Positions 20,962 through 32,229 of a DNA stretch of 64,000 nucleotides are shown here, piece by piece; positions within the stretch are counted from its first letter, which is position 1; each line of letters opens with the position of its first letter. The DNA lies in assembly GCA_025084515.1 (NCBI GenBank), contig JAJAGP010000276.1, positions 124,001-188,000 of the forward strand. Reading direction: 5' to 3'. This DNA comes from Ancistrus triradiatus. Its lineage: Eukaryota; Chordata; Actinopteri; Siluriformes; Loricariidae. The position numbers and the translations under genes are program-made. The notes under the pieces are model-generated. The model made no database searches and was not told the DNA's origin. It saw nothing but the letters and a program-made list of their open reading frames with translations.

Positions 20962-22049
20962 CAGTGGGGCAAAAAAGTATTTAGTCAGCCACTGATTGTG
21001 CAAGTTCTCCTCCATCATAGGTACACTTCAACTATGAGAGACAAAATGACAAAAATCATGGTGGAAAATAAGTATTTGGTCACCCACAAAACAAGCAAGA
21101 TTTCTGGCTCTCACAGACCTGTAACTTCTTTTTTAAGAAGCTCTTCTGTCCTCCACTTGTTACCTGTATTAATAACACCTGTTTGACGTCGTTATCTGTA
21201 TAAAAGACACCTGTCCACAGCCTCAAACAATCAGACTCCAAACTCAACCATGGCCAAGACCATAGAGCTGTCAAAGGACACCAGGAAGAAAATTGTCAAA
21301 ACTCAACTCGTCGTGTTTGGAAGAAGAAGAATTCTGAGTTCCCAGGAACACCATACCTACTGTGAAGCATGGGGGTGGAAAGCTCATGCTTTGGGGCTGT
21401 TTTTCTGCAAAGGGGACAGGACGACTGATCCATGTTAAGGGAAGAATGAATGGGGCCATGAATCGTGAGATTTTAAGCCAAAACCTCCTTCCATCAGTGA
21501 GAGCATTGAAGATGGAACGTGGCTGGGTCTTCCAGCATGACAATGATCCCAAACACACCGCTCGGGCAACGAAGCAGTGACTCTGTAAAAAGAATTTCAA
21601 GGTCCTGTGGTGGCCTAGCCAGTCTCCAGACCTCAGCCCCATAGAAAATTTCTGGAGGGAGTTGCAAGTCCGTGTTGTCCCAAAACATCACTGCTCTAGA
21701 GGAGACCTGCATGGAGGAATGGGCCAAAATACCAGATACAGTGTGTGCCAACCTGGTGAAGACTTACAGGAAACGTTTGACCTCTGTCATTGCCAACAAA
21801 GCTTGTGTTACAAAGTACTGAGTTGAACTTTTGTTATTGACCAAATATTTATTTTCCACCATAATTTAAAATTAAATTATTTAAAAACCTTACAATGTGA
21901 TTTCCTGGATGTTTTTCTCATTTTGTCTCTTATAGTTGAAGTGTAGCTATGATGAGAATTACAGTGATGAAAATTACTTAGAAATTACAATTTCTAAGTA
22001 GGAGAACTTGCACAATCAGTGGCTGACTAAATACTTTTTTGCCCCACTG
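20962..22049 (+). mobile_element. Tc1-like transposon, family A, copy A2
   Basis: Terminal repeats CAGTGGGGCAAAAAAGTATT and the complement of TACTTTTTTGCCCCACTG, with TA at 20960-20961 and 22050-22051. Length 1088 bp; about 500 bp is missing from the transposase N-terminal half. Confidence 0.93.
21250..21821 (+). pseudogene. Tc1-like transposase pseudogene (A2)
   Basis: Intact ATG at 21250 and the first 17 residues (MAKTIELSKDTRKKIVK). The sequence then jumps to TQLVVFG (the FGKNSTRRVW region), deleting both HTH motifs and the first catalytic Asp. Downstream it keeps KHGGGKLMLWGCFSAKG, FQHDNDPKHTA (second Asp), a stop at 21578-21580 (ATKQ*) and PSQSPDLSPIENFW with the catalytic Glu. Its deletion is roughly complementary to that of A1. 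Confidence 0.9.
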
Positions 22050-22057
22050 TATATGGT

Positions 22058-22135
22058 AACGTTCTGTCAACGTCCGTTTCAGTGGTCCTGGTTCGCAGAA
22101 CGCAATGCTAATGTTAAATGGCACACAGGTGTAGT
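22058..22135 (-). mobile_element. Family M terminal fragment, copy M5
   Basis: Minus-strand reading gives ACACAGGTGTGCCATTTAAC followed by TTAGCATTGCGTTCTG and CAACGTCCGTTTC-like blocks of the M left end. About 78 bp, next to A2. Confidence 0.6.
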
Positions 22136-22424
22136 TCCTATTAAAGTGCTTGGGGAATGTATGTAGTAGTTTATACTGCTATAGCAATTAGAATAATTAA
22201 ATATCACTGGACGAGTGCCATATTATTCAGTGAATGTGTGTGCGATGCAGTGTTTGAGATGGAATCTGCTGCTGCAGAAGCGGTATAAGCAGTATAATCA
22301 TGCAGTACTATCAAGAATTCTGTCCCCTGTAATAATGCACTATACTTCATTCTTCACTCAAAGAATTCGGACATGGAATGGTCCGTTTGTGGGGTTTTTT
22401 GCTCCAAATTCAAATAATTAGATT

Positions 22425-22745
22425 CATTGTCTTATCCACTTATCCTAGTCAGGGTCGCGGGAGAGCCGGTGCCTAGCTGACGACACAGGGCAGGATCAAC
22501 CCTAGACAGGGTGCCAATCCATCATAGGGCACATACACTCACACACTCGTACTCACACACTAAGGCGCACTTTGAAAACACCAATTAACCTAAAACACAT
22601 GTCTTTGGAATGTGGGAGGAAACCCACGCAGACATGGGAAGAACGTGCAAACTCCACACAGGTTGAGTCCACGGTCGGGATCGAACTGGGGATCTCGGAG
22701 CTGTGAGGCGACAGTGCTAACCACTACGTCACCATGCCGCCCTGA
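22425..22745 (-). mobile_element. tRNA-headed SINE-like repeat, family R, copy R2
   Basis: Nearly complete copy. On the minus strand: GCGGCATGGTGACGTAGTGG head, GTTCGATCCC-type B box (GTTCGATCCCGACCGTGG), then GTGTGGAGTTTGCACGTTC, TTTCCTCCCACATTCCAAAG, GGTTAATTGGTGTTTTC and the tail GCGACCCTGACTAGGATAAG, ending in a loose ATGAATC-like stretch. Confidence 0.88.
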
Positions 22746-22879
22746 TCTTGAACATCAGCACCCTAAATGAAACACTCAGTGGTGCCAATTTCCAAAAACA
22801 GTATACATAATCCAGTGGCAATAATGCACCAATACAGTATGCCAATTGCCGTGAACGCAGAATAATAAGGGAATATCAT

Positions 22880-22947
22880 GCTATCTTGGGTATATTACAT
22901 ATATTATATTATTTCATTATTATATTATTATATTATGTATATTATAT
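22880..22947. repeat. AT-rich low-complexity tract
   Basis: Repeated TATTATATTA/ATTACATATA units over about 65 bp. Self-complementary and probably able to extrude as a hairpin; no function inferred. Confidence 0.75.
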
Positions 22948-23939
22948 CAGTCTATTGGGTGCAGTTTCAGACACACCCTCAGTCTTGGTGCTGCTGCCCC
23001 TGTCCCATTGATAAGGCGTGCTGAAACTGTGTTCGCCTCAGTGGCTATAAAGTTTCACTTTATTTTCACTTGTTTCATGTCTTTTCATTTCAAGTATTTA
23101 ATGGATTTATTGATTATTATTTTGGTTTATTCATTCTTTTAATCAATTACATACACATATAATCGTAAAAAGCAATCATTTGTGGGTTGGGAACAGAATA
23201 ATTCTATTTGCATTCATTCTTATGGGGAAATTTGATTCTGACTTTGAACAAATCAGAGACTGAACGGCCTTCTGGAACCAATTAAGTTTGAATTCCAATG
23301 TTCCACTGTATAATGTTCCAGAGTTTTGAATGCAGTGGTTAAGTGTCTATACTACTAAATGGAATGCACGAATGGAGCTCTAGCTCCTAGCGAGCTTCAA
23401 CTGCTCCTCTTAATTGTAGGTTGATCTTTAAAAGGGGGTCTGCTTAATGCTGTATATGTTACCGAAACGAGACTCTTGAATCCTTTTCTAGCTTTCAAAT
23501 CAGAACAGACTTTGCAGCAGCCTTTTAATTCTCATGGTGTATAATTTAAGGAAAGCGGTCAACCTTCTTGGTTCCACAACCCAGTGCAGTGCAGTTAATA
23601 AAGCAAGCCGTGTTGAATGCCATTCAGAATACCGAGTACTTGTTTTAATAGCGAAAGAGTAGGTCTTTTGAAACAGGTTTGCGTTATTTTTGAAAAGTAA
23701 CAAAAGTCACCTTAAGCTTCAAACTTTCGTTTTAAATCAGTTGAAACTCATATGGGTTGTGTTTGATGAGGGGAATCCACTGTAATAGCTGCTCCATGCT
23801 GAGACGACTTTCATACGCCTACCTAAAGAGTGAGTTTGAGAGAAAAGAAATTACAGTACACTTCACACTGACTCATCTTCAGAAGTGTCTTTGGGTTATA
23901 GAGTAGGAGGCAGCTGTAATGTCCTGCTTCTATGCTGTA
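22948..23939. other. Unrecognised sequence with one SINE relic
   Basis: 23333-23460 resembles a V-SINE skeleton (GCAGTGGTTAAGTGTCTA ... GGGGGTCTGCTTAATGCTGT). The remainder is not recognised. Confidence 0.4.
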
Positions 23940-24518
23940 CAGTGGTGCTTAAGTTGTGAACCCTTCTATATTTTTACATATAGATGACTTAAAAGATCAT
24001 CAGACTTTCACGCAAGTCCTATAAGAAGAGACAGAAAACCAGTTGAAACAAATGAGACAAGACTATTATACTTGGTCATATTTATCGAGAATATGTTCCA
24101 ATATTAAAATCTGTCAACCTATGGTGGGATCCCCTTGTGCAACAATAACTGCAACTAAACGTTTCCTGTAACTGTTGACCGGCTTGGAGGAATTTTAGCC
24201 CATTCCTCCATAGAGAACAGCTTCAACTCTGGGATGTTGGTGGGTTTCCTCACATTAACGGGTCGCTTCAGGTCCTTCCACAGCATTTTGATTGGATTAA
24301 GGTCAGGACTTTGACTTGACCATTTCAAATTTCATTCTTTGGTAGAATGACGTGTGGGCTTAGGCTCGCTGACTTGCTGCATGATCCATTTTCTATTGAC
24401 ATTTAAGTCATTGACAGATGTCATTTTTCTCTATAGATAATTGACCAAGTATAATCATTTTGCCTCATTTGTTTAATTAGATTCTCTTTATCTACTTTTT
24501 GGACTTGTCAAAATGTGA
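23940..24518 (-). mobile_element. Tc1-like family B relic, copy B5
   Basis: Left terminus CAGTGGTGCTTAAGTTGTGA with TA before it. The minus-strand transposase C-terminal coding (EEWAKIP-like at about 24190, NPIKMLW at 24280, where the catalytic Glu codon reads Lys) is followed by fragments of the QQDNDPKH region. The middle and N-terminal coding are deleted, and the right terminus is missing after TTTATCTACTTTTTGGACTT. Confidence 0.8.
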
Positions 24519-25210
24519 GACAAACTGTACCTTTATGTGTTTTAAAACAGTGAATGAAGTGGATCTCCACTTGCTCAGCGGCTTGTGCCTCTTTTGGATC
24601 ACGTGTGCATCTGTGGTTGGCTGGCTGCTGGCTCCGTGGTTTAGTGTTTGTTTATCACCACTGCTGGAACAAGGTGTGCTACGTTGGTGTGTATATGTAA
24701 GGGAAAGTAGTGTTTAGTTTCCCCACATGTGACATTCCAACACACACAGGGACTGATCTTTCCCTGCACTAAGCTCCCATGCATCATTCCAGACCTTCAA
24801 TAACCTGTTTATTTCCTAGCTAATGATCATGGAAACCATGAAGTAGTATCAGAAAAATGAGAAGAAACACAAATATTGAGCAAGTTTTCCATGAACTACC
24901 TTTACACACAAGTCCTAAAAAGAAATAACGTGATTAAGGACAAATAAGTACAACACTCATCACACTCTCCACATGACTCCCTATGTCACGCAGTGCCGAG
25001 TGCTGGAGAGTATTGTAGTGCGTATGCACCTTAAACATGTTTAATAGACTTGCATTAAACAGTTAATTATACAGTTGTGCAAAGTCAGTAACATAAAGCT
25101 TATCTTCTAATGACGTATTTAATATCTTATGTAATTTATTGAAGCCAGACACAAGCCAGCAGCCCCTGCTGTTTTTCTTTAGCAAGAAGTTTCCAATAAA
25201 ATAATAGTAA
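24519..25210. other. Unrecognised sequence
   Basis: About 690 bp with no identified gene or repeat. Confidence 0.35.
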
Positions 25211-25558
25211 TAGGAGTAATACGGTATGTGCTTCAGCATTAGGGTATGTGCATTCATTCATTCATTTTCGAAGCGGATTTCAAACACAATGCTATCAGTC
25301 ACGCAGTACAACATGGACATAGAGCAGCTGCGAGAGAATTCAACATTAACGAATCAATGATACGGAAGTGGAGGAAGCAAGAAGACGCCCTGCGCCAGGT
25401 AAAGACCAAACTGAGCTTCCGACCGAACTTAAGTTTAGTTTTGTTTCATTTAATGCGCCTTATAACCCGGTGCGCTTTATGTATGAAAATAGATCCGTTA
25501 GCAGCCGATCGTTGATATTGCGTCTTATAACCCGGTGCGCTTTATGGAAAATACGGCA
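25211..25558 (+). mobile_element. Pogo-like element, family P, copy P1 (left-truncated)
   Basis: Matches the right 350 bp of P4: starts at GGAGTAATACGGTATGTGCT, runs through the psq-domain reading frame, and ends in GCGTCTTATAACCCGGTGCG then GGAAAATACGGCA, the decayed terminal repeat. The left 230 bp is missing. It lies in inverted orientation to P2, 440 bp away. Confidence 0.85.
25246..25515 (+). pseudogene. Psq/CENP-B-type DNA-binding domain frame (P1)
   Basis: ATG-initiated frame of 89 codons. Residues 14-50 (HNAISHAVQHGHRAAAREFN, then INESMIRKWRKQEDALRQVK) are a helix-turn-helix of the Pipsqueak/CENP-B N-terminal type found in pogo/Tigger transposases. After KTKLSF the frame runs into element-terminal sequence, so the second DNA-binding helix set and the whole DDE nuclease are absent. 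This is a remnant, or at most a DNA-binding-only peptide. Confidence 0.75.
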
Positions 25559-25999
25559 TGTCTTGGGGGAAAATTCCTACCTGGTTCTTGTGTATTCAAA
25601 TGCACCTATTTTTAAATGTTGACAGTGTAATGTGCTGGCACAGGGCACTTTCTGGCTGTCCTCCTTTCAGTCTGATATGTGTATATTGAGAGGAGCTTCA
25701 CTCCTATAAGGAGCAGAGCCTCACCACTGCATACTGCTCTGCTTGGTTACAGTTGTTTATCCTAGAGATAAACAATCCACTATAAAATAAAAAAGCATTG
25801 CTTTTTAATTATCCACTGAATTAAAGAAAATTGGAGGGTGTATGTAGAGGTAGAATCCATTACAAGCAACTTCTGCTTTCAATATTTTACTGTTATCTTT
25901 TGGCAGTAATTGTAGCAATTTAGTGGTTTGCCTAGCAGGATAGTGGATTAAAATAAAGGGAGTATGGGTAGTGGGATTTAATTGTATTAGTAGTGGAAG
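25559..25999. other. Spacer between inverted pogo-like copies
   Basis: Unrecognised 440-bp sequence separating P1 and P2. Confidence 0.35.
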
Positions 26000-26563
26000 T
26001 ACCGTATTTTCCGGGTTATAAGACGCGATATCAACGATCGGCTGCTAACGGATCTATGTTCATACATGAAGCACACCGGGTTATAAGACGCATGAAATGA
26101 AACAAAACTCTTAAGTTCCGTCGGAAGCTCAGTTTGGTCTTTACCTGGCGCAGGGCGTCTTCTTGCTTCCTCCACTTCCGTACCATTGATTTGTTAATGT
26201 TGAATTCTCTCGCAGCTGCTCTATGTCCATGTTGTACTGCGTCACTGATAGCGTTGTGTTTGAAATCCGCTTCGAAAATGAATGAATGAATGCACACACC
26301 CTAATGCTGAAGCACATACCGTATTACTCAGCGATGTTTCCTGACTACGGTGGCCGTAAGCTTCGTAACCTACCAAGACCGTGCCTAAAACATTTTTTGA
26401 CAGATTTATGAGCGCCGTTGGTACCATCTACAATCGGTTCTAGGTCAGAAGGCTCAACCAGAATTAATTCACACATTAGACGCACGACATTTAAAGGCAC
26501 ACTGTCGATTTTTGAGAAAATTAAAGGATTTTAAGTGCGCCTTATGGTCCGAAAAATACGGTA
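26000..26563 (-). mobile_element. Pogo-like element, family P, copy P2
   Basis: Complete 564-bp copy including TA at both ends: TACCGTATTTTCCGGGTTAT on the left and the complement of TACCGTATTTTTCGGACCAT on the right. These TACCGTATTTT termini and TA target are characteristic of pogo/Tigger-related elements as I recall them. The minus strand carries the DNA-binding frame at 26031-26297. Confidence 0.9.
26031..26297 (-). pseudogene. Psq-type DNA-binding domain frame (P2)
   Basis: Open for 88 codons with HNAISDAVQHGHRAAAREFN, INKSMVRKWRKQEDALRQVK, then KTKLSFRRN and terminal-repeat-derived residues. The codon equivalent to the P1 ATG is GTG here, so initiation is doubtful. No nuclease domain. 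Confidence 0.7.
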
Positions 26564-27910
26564 GTCATTTTTTACCTTACCCTGAAGACATAATCTGATT
26601 TAAGGAAAAAGAAGTACAATAGGCAAACTACATACACGAATTGTGTCATTCATTCAGACTGGTAGAGTAAGCAGTCCACCTACTGCTATGTTTTTGAGGG
26701 CTGGGAGAACACGCCAAACTCCACACAGACAGTAACCATAAATAACTGAACTTTGGACAGTTGAGCTGTATGATGCCTAAGCTACAGGCCGTGCCGTGCC
26801 CCTATGAGATTTATGCTGAGGTATAATATTAATCCTATGAAGCTGTACACTGTAGTATCTGACTATGACGGAGGTGCATGACATTTTCCATAGCTCTACA
26901 GTGCAGTGACTGGTGTTCACATCTTGAAGCAGCCATGTATGTTTGTTCAAATCAAAAGATGGTCATCTACTGTTCTACGGCTGCTTTTAGACAGTCAGCA
27001 GCTCTTTCATCACACAGTCCCATATATCACTTACTTAAAAAAAAGTTTCCATCATTTTTCCATTACTTTTTTTCACCTCAGCGGTTTCCAATTTGCATAA
27101 CAGAAGTGGATGGAAACCCCCGTTACGGTTTTTACTTACATTTTAACTTTGGCAAGTGGATGGATGAGGTTTTGAGGGGTTTTAAACAAAAAAAAAGAAT
27201 TCAGCAGTAGGTTAAATGTCTTATGTGTAGCACACTTTGTTTCTTTAAATAGTGACCTGGATTTACTGGGCTTTTAAATAAGGCTCTTCAAACGTATTCT
27301 TCAATTCCAATCCATCAGCTATTCAGCTGTGTGTTTGAGTGTGTGCTGCTTTACTTTGGACACAGTACAGTACTCACAGTAATGGCTAAAATGACAATTG
27401 TGAGTATTTTACACTTAAAGCTTGACCATTTGTTATGATTATTGAGCTGCTTTGAGACCAAACCGACACTGAGCAAATGTTTTTTACATTGTGTTATCCT
27501 TCAGTTGAATAACTCCGTCAAAGACTCAGTTTACACTTGGTATTTTCATGTGTCTTTTATCTGGATTATATCCAGTTAAGATTTTAACCACATGCATTTT
27601 TACGTAATAGTCAAATGAGTTTCCAGGCAGTTAGACCGAAATCTGAATGTTGTGTCCCACGACATATGAAAATCAGCTTTTAAGACAGGCCCATCCACTT
27701 TTAGTTGCAAAAGTTGGCTGCAGCATTTTCCTCTTATTCGAAAGGAATAAGAGATTATGTAAAATCGCAACATTTGATGCTGCAACCATCTTTTGCAAAT
27801 AAAAGCTGTAAACGTGGGTGGTCCGGTTTTTGAATCGATTTGCATGTTATTTGAGATATAGCAGTCGGATTTCAATCTGGCTGACTGGAGACACATTTGG
27901 CTATTAAGTG
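26564..27910. other. Unrecognised sequence with a family R remnant
   Basis: 26690-26800 resembles an inverted, badly decayed R repeat (GGGAGAACACGCCAAACTCC, CACACAGACAGT). The rest is not recognised. The open frame at 26878-27210 has no known domain. Confidence 0.35.
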
Positions 27911-28486
27911 TACCGTATTTTCCGGGCTATAAAGCGCACCGGATTATAAGACGCAATATCAACGATCGGCTGCTAACGGGTATATTTTCATACATAAAGC
28001 GCACCGGGTTATAAGACGCATTACATGAAACAAAACTCTTAAGTTCCGTCGGACTCAGTTTGGGTCTTTTACCTGGCGCAGGAACGTCTTCTTGCTTCCT
28101 CCACTTCCGTACCATTGATTCGTTAATGTTGAATTCTCTCACAGCTGCTCTATGTCCATGTTGTACTGCGTGACTGATAGCGTTGTGTTTGAAATCCGCT
28201 TCGAAAATATATGAATGAATGCACGTACCCTAATGCTGAAGCACATACCGTATTACTCCGCTATGCTGCGCACTACGGTTGCCGTAAGCTTCGTAACTTA
28301 CCAAGGCCGTGCTAAAACATTTTGACAGATTTATGAGTGCCATGTACCATCTACAATCGGTTCTAGGTCAGAAAGCTCAACCAGAATTAATTCATACATT
28401 AGACGCACTGCATTTAAAGGTGCACTGTCGATTTTTGAGAAAATTAAAGGATTTTAAGTGCGCCTTATGGTCCAAAAAATACGGTA
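27911..28486 (-). mobile_element. Pogo-like element, family P, copy P3
   Basis: Complete 576-bp copy: TACCGTATTTTCCGGGCTAT on the left, complement of TACCGTATTTTTTGGACCAT on the right, TA at each end. The psq coding frame on the minus strand (27927-28200) has a frame-changing alteration around the QEDALRQ region (reads QEDVPAPGK). Confidence 0.9.
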
Positions 28487-30129
28487 AATGCATGTATTTA
28501 AATATCCAGATTTAAGATTCATATAAAGCCAAGTGGCACGCTCTTTATAGTACTCACTTTAAAACATAGTCACTTTATATGAAATAAAAGCATTACTGCC
28601 TGAAAGGTTGGTGGTCAGTACTGTTATTTACCTGCAACTAAAAATGATTTCCTGTAACCCGTGTCACTAGGTCATTTGTGTTCTTTTCGCGTACATCCTC
28701 AGAACTGTTTATTTTTTGATGAGAAATTTGTGGGCTGTAAATGTGGCTTCTCCTCATGCCCTGTCATACCCTGCCCACACAGATAAACTGGCAAACAGTT
28801 ATGACTCACCGAACATCCCCGTGCTGCCACTATTATTTGTTTTGAAAGATGCCCTCAATGATTAAAAACAGCTGGCATAGGTTGTTTCAGTTCCCGATTT
28901 ACTAGATGTAAAGCCTGAGTTCTGATCACATGCCAAGAATTTCTTGACCAACATCAGCTTAGTACAAGTAAGAAAAGCTATCCAAAGGTGTGCAAATTAA
29001 TCAGCTCATTTTAATGCCACTGTACTGGGATGTAGGAATCCTGAATGTTGTTGTACCTCTCCTGGATTATGACATGCTTTAACCTTAGAGCTATTTAGTC
29101 CTGAACCCTGCACTGTAATTTTTAGTCCCTATCACTCAAACAGCCCTCACACAAGTCAACTGCTCAAAATAGTTAATCAAGATGAATCTAGTTTCTTTTG
29201 TAACAGTTAATTGGCTTTTAACATGGAAATAGGTTTTTAAGATTCTAGAGGTGTAAGGCAGCAGTGCTGATCTCTGCACCGCCACTCCACCCTGCATTCA
29301 TATCATTTTATTTCTCTCTTTGAATAATAATTCCTCTCGGCCAAAAATTGGTACATGTTTACAGGATTCATAAGCTATGAAATTGAGAAAGAAGGGTGAG
29401 AATGTGCTTGAATATAAGAGCATCTCTCCAGGACTCAAGGCGTCTTCAGCCTGTCACTGGAAGCTCCCTGCTTTGCATTTCATGATGAATGCTTTTAACT
29501 CTTAGTAAAGAGCAGAATAGCAAACATAGCTGGAAAATGAACATACTGTTTCAACATCTGTTTCCAGCTGAGGGGACTTGAAATGGTTAAAGAAAATCTG
29601 TATCACCTTTTATCCCTGTAAATAATTCCATCTCCTCTTCTTTCTATCAAGAGTGGGACTTTTGTCCACCATTTATATGCAGTGGTGGACAGTAATAAAG
29701 TACATTTAAAGCACACACACACAGAGTTGTAATGAATTTCATGGCTGCATACTGCATGCATTGAGAAATGCTGAAATAAGCTTAGAAGGACCCAGTGATT
29801 AATAGGGACATCTGCATACGTTTGGGCAAGAAGTGCATTTGCAAATAGTATGTATTTAAGGATGTGCATAGCATATCATTTATTGTTGGCCGTTGTTTAA
29901 ATACCTAGGACATTTTCAAAACAAATGTGCTGTCACAGTTTGAAAAATTGCAGCTAAAATCTTTTCTTCAGAATGATTCCTGACATTGATGCATGTTTGT
30001 GGTTTTTAAATGTGGCTCTACAAATAATTGGAAATGACAGGAGGAGTTGAAAGCAGTATGATTTAAAGTTACTCTAACAGAACAAACTGAGTTTAAAATT
30101 CCTCTTTGATGCACAGTTTCTCCAAACTA
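28487..30129. other. Unrecognised single-copy-looking sequence
   Basis: About 1.6 kb. 29681-29710 (CAGTGGTGGACAGTAATAAA) resembles the end of a common fish hAT-type repeat. Otherwise no gene or repeat recognised. Confidence 0.35.
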
Positions 30130-30400
30130 CAGTTGGGGTCCAAAAGTATAAGGCCACTAGTGAAAATCTGTCTAATTTAGTCCATTGTTTTTCATTATAA
30201 ATTACATAATCGGTATAACAATGTGAGTGAATCTGACTGCCATGGACTATTCTCCACAGTCATCTGACTCATACCAAATCAGTCATGGAGCGTTTGTGTG
30301 GCCACTTGAAGATAAACTTGTAGAGTCCATACCAGCTTGAGCTAAATCTTACCAAATACTAATCAATCATGAATTTTTTTTCATCAACTTTTCATCAAAT
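30130..30400 (+). mobile_element. Tc1-like family C left-end fragment, copy C2
   Basis: TA at 30128-30129, then CAGTTGGGGTCCAAAAGTAT and GGCCACTAGTGAAAAT, similar to the C1 left end. The coding part is absent; the boundary on the right is uncertain. Confidence 0.55.
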
Positions 30401-30498
30401 TTGTTTTGCTGATTATATGATTTGTTGTGTTGTAGTAGTATTCAAGAAATGCAAAACAGAAGCCTTTTCTCAAGTGAACTCGAGACTTTTGGCTCTCA

Positions 30499-31345
30499 CG
30501 GTGGTGCAGTGGTTTGCACTGTTGCCTCACAGCTCTGAGATCCCCGGTTCGATCCCGACCTCGGGCTCCACCTGTGTGGAGTTTGCATTTCTCCCTGTCT
30601 CTGCACTGATTTTCTCCGGGTACTCCGGTTTCCTCAGAATTTCCAAGGACTTGCATGTTGAGTTAATTGGAGTTTCTAAAGTGCCCTTAGTGTGTGAGTA
30701 TGAGTGTCTAAGTGTATGTGCCCTTTGATGGACTGGCGCCCTGTCTAAGGTCAAGTCAAGTCAAGTCAGATCTATTTATATAGCGCTTTTTACAATGGAG
30801 CATTGTCTCAAAGCAACTTTACAAGTTTAGGTTATCTCCTAATAACTACGTCCATTCCCAAAGTGAGCAAGCCTAGGGCGGCCATGGCAAGGAAAAACTC
30901 CCTAGTTCTAAGAAGAAACCTTGGGAGGACCAAGACTCAAAAAGGGACCCAACCTCCTTGGGCGGCGTAGATGATAAATGTAAGAGCGAAACTAATGTCA
31001 TGGAGTCAAAGTTCGAATAAAATATGAAGTATGCACATCAGCATTAAGTGGCCCGGGTATGATGGGGCTGGAGCTGATGAACATCATGTGTGGGGCTGGA
31101 ACTGCCGGAACACAGCTCGGAGAGAAAACAGAAAATGCAATTAGTTATTGATTAAGAGCACAGTGTCTATTAACAATCACTGATGCCATGTCAATCACTG
31201 ATGCCAAGTGTAGCATGAGACCTAAGGTTGAGACTAAGGCTGCTCCTGCCTTGCGCCCTGTGCTGCTGGCTAGGCACCAGCTCTTCTGCGACCCTGACTA
31301 GGATAAGCGGGTAAGATGGTGAATAAATGAATGAATGTATATCTG
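30499..31345 (+). mobile_element. tRNA-headed SINE-like repeat, family R, copy R3 (split)
   Basis: Head CACGGTGGTGCAGTGGTTTG, B box GGTTCGATCCC, body TGTGTGGAGTTTGCA, CTCCGGTTTCCTCAG, GATGGACTGGCGCCCTGTCT up to 30750. It resumes at about 31235 with CTGCCTTGCGCCCTGTG, CACCAGCTCTTCTGCGACCC, AGGATAAGCGGGTAAG and a GAATAAATGAATGAATG tail. Interrupted by O1. Best representative of the family in the window. Confidence 0.9.
30751..31234 (-). mobile_element. Family O interspersed repeat, copy O1, inserted in R3
   Basis: Begins with TCAAGTCAAGTCAAGTCAG, then TCTATTTATATAGCGCTTTT, TGTCTCAAAGCAACTTTACA, GGCAAGGAAAAACTCCC, AAGAAACCTTGGGAGG and CAAGACTCAAAAAGGGACCC. TAAGG at 30746-30750 and 31235-31239 may be the target duplication. 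I recall this repeat as abundant in catfishes and characins. Class uncertain; no coding sequence. Confidence 0.75.
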
Positions 31346-32229
31346 CCAGTGAAAGGGGTTAATGAGTTCATACCTGCAGTAGCTATTTCGGTATTGTCCA
31401 TTCATGAACTAGAAGAAATGATAAGCTATAGGCAAAAGTTTTAATATGGCTGTCTCTATGTTTACAGGCAATAAGGCAGTCAAACTATGCAGCTGTTTAC
31501 TGGAAGACCCCAGGTCCCACTCTCTGTTGAACGGTAAAATACTCCCACTATACCACATCATGTTCTGCTTTCGCTATCTTCTGCACATCCTGCACAGCCT
31601 CTTCATGCCATTCACAACTTTTTTTTAAAGTTGTGACTCAGTGAGAGGGCTGATGTGCGGACCCCTTGTAGTGAAAGCAGCGAAACTTTTAGATCCTCTT
31701 TCTTCGTTACATGGCCGCCTTTTACGAGAAACCCAAACCCTCTCAGCCTATGAGAGAAGCATAGGAAAGGGGTGACCTTAGGGGCTGTTTCCTGTGATAG
31801 CTGTTTCTTTACACCTCTGCTCCCCTCTACTCAGAAATGAGCCAAAAAAAACCCAGTCCCAAGAACCTGTTCTGTTTATGATGAATCACAGCTCTTGAAG
31901 CTCTTGACCTGTCACAAATGGTGCTAACGGCTTCTTCAGTGAGAGTGTGAAGAATGGTCTTACTTTCCCACAGGCACTTTGTGCAGCTTGATTGATAGGG
32001 ATGCTTATAACTGCATTTGCTATTCAAATATATATGTGCTTATTTGAACTAAACAAACTAACCAGTGAACATTGTCACAACTACACTGTATTTCCACAAA
32101 GCTTTATTGGCATAACTATAAATTGAAATAACAAAAAGTGTACTACACATAGAAAAGTGAAAAAGTGAAAAATCCGTAATTCAGACTAAGAAATCCAATA
32201 AAGAGAGCTGGATTTTACTCCAGTAACTG
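31346..32229. other. Unrecognised sequence
   Basis: About 880 bp without recognised gene or repeat. Confidence 0.35.

Noticed and set aside
25211..28486. Spaced repeats P1-P3 as a possible CRISPR-like array
   Set aside because: Repeats are 350-576 bp with terminal inverted repeats and TA flanks; they are transposons in a eukaryotic genome.
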